Source: a virus. Taken from it: a stretch of DNA of 30,546 nucleotides. Numbering within the stretch: position 1 is the first letter of the stretch; each line of letters starts with the position of its first letter. Shown one piece after another: positions 29,521 to 30,546 of this stretch. A program made the translations under genes and the position numbers. The notes under the pieces are model-generated. The model did no database searches and was not told where the DNA came from. It saw only the letters and a list, made by a program, of their open reading frames with translations. The stretch spans positions 1-30,546 of the IMG/VR virus record IMGVR_UViG_3300036719_000772; one strand, given 5' to 3'.

Positions 29521-30219
29521 TTACTGCTCAGACTGTCCGTGAAAAGCGTAGAACGCTTCGAGACGAGCAAACCACGCCTGTTTATACTGCGTCCACTCGC
29601 GGCCGACCGACACAAACTCTTGTACCTGCCCATCCTGGGATGCCATCAGCACAACCCCCTGTTCAATCTCCGTACCATGAACTGCATCATGCGCTAACGC
29701 ATAAGCTGCAAGCTGGTGAAAATAGTCCTCAATCCAATCCCGCTTCTTCATCCGATTAGCCTGTTTAAAGTCTACGATTGCGCTTTTATTGCGATATACC
29801 CCTGCCATATCAGTTGATCCAGCATATTTTTGTGGGTAATAAACGTTGACCTCGGACCCCCAAACTTCATTCAAATTAGGGAAAAAGTTTTCAGCTAGGG
29901 TCATTGCCATTCGATAGCCTTTGACCGCTAACCAAGACGTTGGCACTTCAATCGGGCGGTGTTTGATAAAACGTTCTAGACAGCCGTGCATGTGTGTTCC
30001 AACCATGGCTGCTTCGTTTTTAATCCTATTCGCTTCTTCCTCTCCAACATTCTTGACCCACGCATCAAGGTGAGACTTATCCTTTGTTGCGTCAAGAACT
30101 GTAGTCACAGAAGGCAAGGCTTCTCCCCCTTCAAGCACGTATTTACGGCCCTCTGGGGAATCCTTACGAACCAAAGATTCGTACTTATATTTCTTAACTA
30201 CATTGATTAAGTAAGCCAC
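29521..30219 (-). CDS. PD-(D/E)XK exonuclease (RecB/Cas4-like)
   Basis: A 232-residue protein beginning with a GTG at 30219 (MAYLINVVKKYKYES), supported by AGGA about 9 nt upstream; there is no ATG near. Features: a helix with VGTHMHGCLERFIKH, then GSEVNVYYPQKYAGSTDMAG, and the catalytic strand pair in SAIVDFKQANRMKK: D of STDM and D-x-K of VDFK. WIEDYFHQLAAYALAH is the Q-x-x-x-Y helix of RecB/Cas4-type nucleases. It probably processes DNA ends in phage recombination or replication. It overlaps the upstream helicase gene by 13 nt and is followed by a terminator. Confidence 0.83.
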   Translation of the reverse strand: MAYLINVVKKYKYESLVRKDSPEGRKYVLEGGEALPSVTTVLDATKDKSHLDAWVKNVGEEEANRIKNEAAMVGTHMHGCLERFIKHRPIEVPTSWLAVKGYRMAMTLAENFFPNLNEVWGSEVNVYYPQKYAGSTDMAGVYRNKSAIVDFKQANRMKKRDWIEDYFHQLAAYALAHDAVHGTEIEQGVVLMASQDGQVQEFVSVGREWTQYKQAWFARLEAFYAFHGQSEQ

Positions 30220-30546
30220 GCTTTTAGTTCCTCTCCCATTACTTCATTAGCAATATTTATCTTCTTACGAAGAGCTTCTACAATCTTTTCGTCGACTGTT
30301 TTTGGTGCAATCAGGTCAATATAGGTCATCTTTCGGGTCTGCCCGTAACGATCAATTCGAGCTTCGGACTGCAACCGCACCTCTAAGTCATACCCGTTGG
30401 AGTAGTAGATCATGGTAGATGCTGCAGTTAGGGTTAACCCGTAGCCACCTGTTCTAGGCTGACCAACAAAGAACCGCAGCTCACTGCTCTCGTCTTGAAA
30501 GCGATTAACAATCTCTTCCCTATCCTTAGCCTCTGTATCGCCAAAA
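30207..30546 (-). CDS. SNF2-family helicase, C-terminal part (5'-partial)
   Basis: The frame is open on the reverse strand from the right edge to TAA at 30207, giving 112 residues; the start lies beyond the window. It reads FGDTEAKDREEIVNRFQDES, then FVGQPRTGGYGLTLTAAST (motif V) and EVRLQSEARIDRYGQTRK (motif VI, as in the Q-x-x-x-R-x-x-R-x-GQ of SNF2 proteins), and ends VDEKIVEALRKKINIANEVM. Phage SNF2-like helicases belong to replication or recombination modules. The Q-x-x-x-R-x-D-R-x-GQ arginines are present, so the fragment is probably from an intact enzyme. It is cotranslated with the exonuclease. Confidence 0.85.
   Translation of the reverse strand, partial: FGDTEAKDREEIVNRFQDESSELRFFVGQPRTGGYGLTLTAASTMIYYSNGYDLEVRLQSEARIDRYGQTRKMTYIDLIAPKTVDEKIVEALRKKINIANEVMGEELKAWLT

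Noticed and set aside
29454-29759. Forward ORF of 101 codons after the last late gene, with an ATGA overlap
   Set aside because: Most of it is antisense to the well-supported exonuclease gene, it runs through the reverse terminator hairpin, and its product is low-complexity P/T/S/Q without a recognisable fold.
1-30546. Search by eye for tRNA genes, integrase, insertion sequences and attachment sites
   Set aside because: No cloverleaf, recombinase motif or terminal inverted repeats with target duplication were seen; a tRNAscan or profile search could still find weak cases.

Overview
The window is a stretch of a tailed double-stranded DNA phage genome (Caudoviricetes). It looks most like an environmental podovirus of the kind assembled from fresh- or seawater metagenomes. 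The evidence is a near-continuous late-gene array with no cellular housekeeping genes. It holds scaffold, capsid, P22/SU10-type neck genes, a bank of tail fibers with S74 self-cleaving chaperones, a holin and GH108 lysin, a nozzle-like protein, and four large proteins that look like internal (ejected) virion proteins. No clear siphovirus or myovirus tail-tube or sheath gene is seen, which supports a short tail. The host cannot be read from the sequence; a Gram-negative aquatic bacterium is the likeliest guess. Terminase and portal are absent and presumably lie left of position 1.

Layout: (1) 1-3047, capsid block: 3'-part of the scaffold, a linker protein, a decoration-like protein and the major capsid protein, closed by a strong intrinsic terminator. 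(2) 3016-3835, a reverse-strand two-gene cassette (GNAT acetyltransferase then HNH protein) lying against the late operon. (3) 3858-4000, a divergent promoter region and a roughly 90-nt leader with mutually exclusive stems, restarting forward transcription. (4) 4001-6384, a second decoration-like gene and a train of small genes, several very basic, two with strong internal ribosome sites. (5) 6391-8055, neck/adaptor proteins around a zinc-ribbon protein. (6) 8057-15599, small tail proteins and four or five fiber genes, including a 60-bp tandem-repeat fiber and two S74 fibers. (7) 15646-17022, lysis genes. (8) 17009-29457, nozzle-like protein, a large virion protein and four putative ejection proteins. 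(9) 29457-30546, convergent reverse-strand replication genes: a SNF2-type helicase (partial) and a PD-(D/E)XK exonuclease, ending in a reverse-strand terminator.

Forward genes are packed tightly. Six junctions are TAATG stop/start overlaps and one is ATGA, so translation is probably coupled over long stretches. The biology fits one late programme: build the capsid, attach the neck, add fibers and nozzle, pack ejection proteins, lyse. The most unusual parts are the reverse-strand GNAT/HNH cassette with its own control signals, the switch-like leader after it, the small-gene train with nested starts, and the fiber bank with shared repeat modules. No tRNA, rRNA, CRISPR array, insertion sequence or integrase was seen. 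There is no gene-free stretch longer than 300 bases. Family names are from recognition of sequence patterns only; no database search was run.
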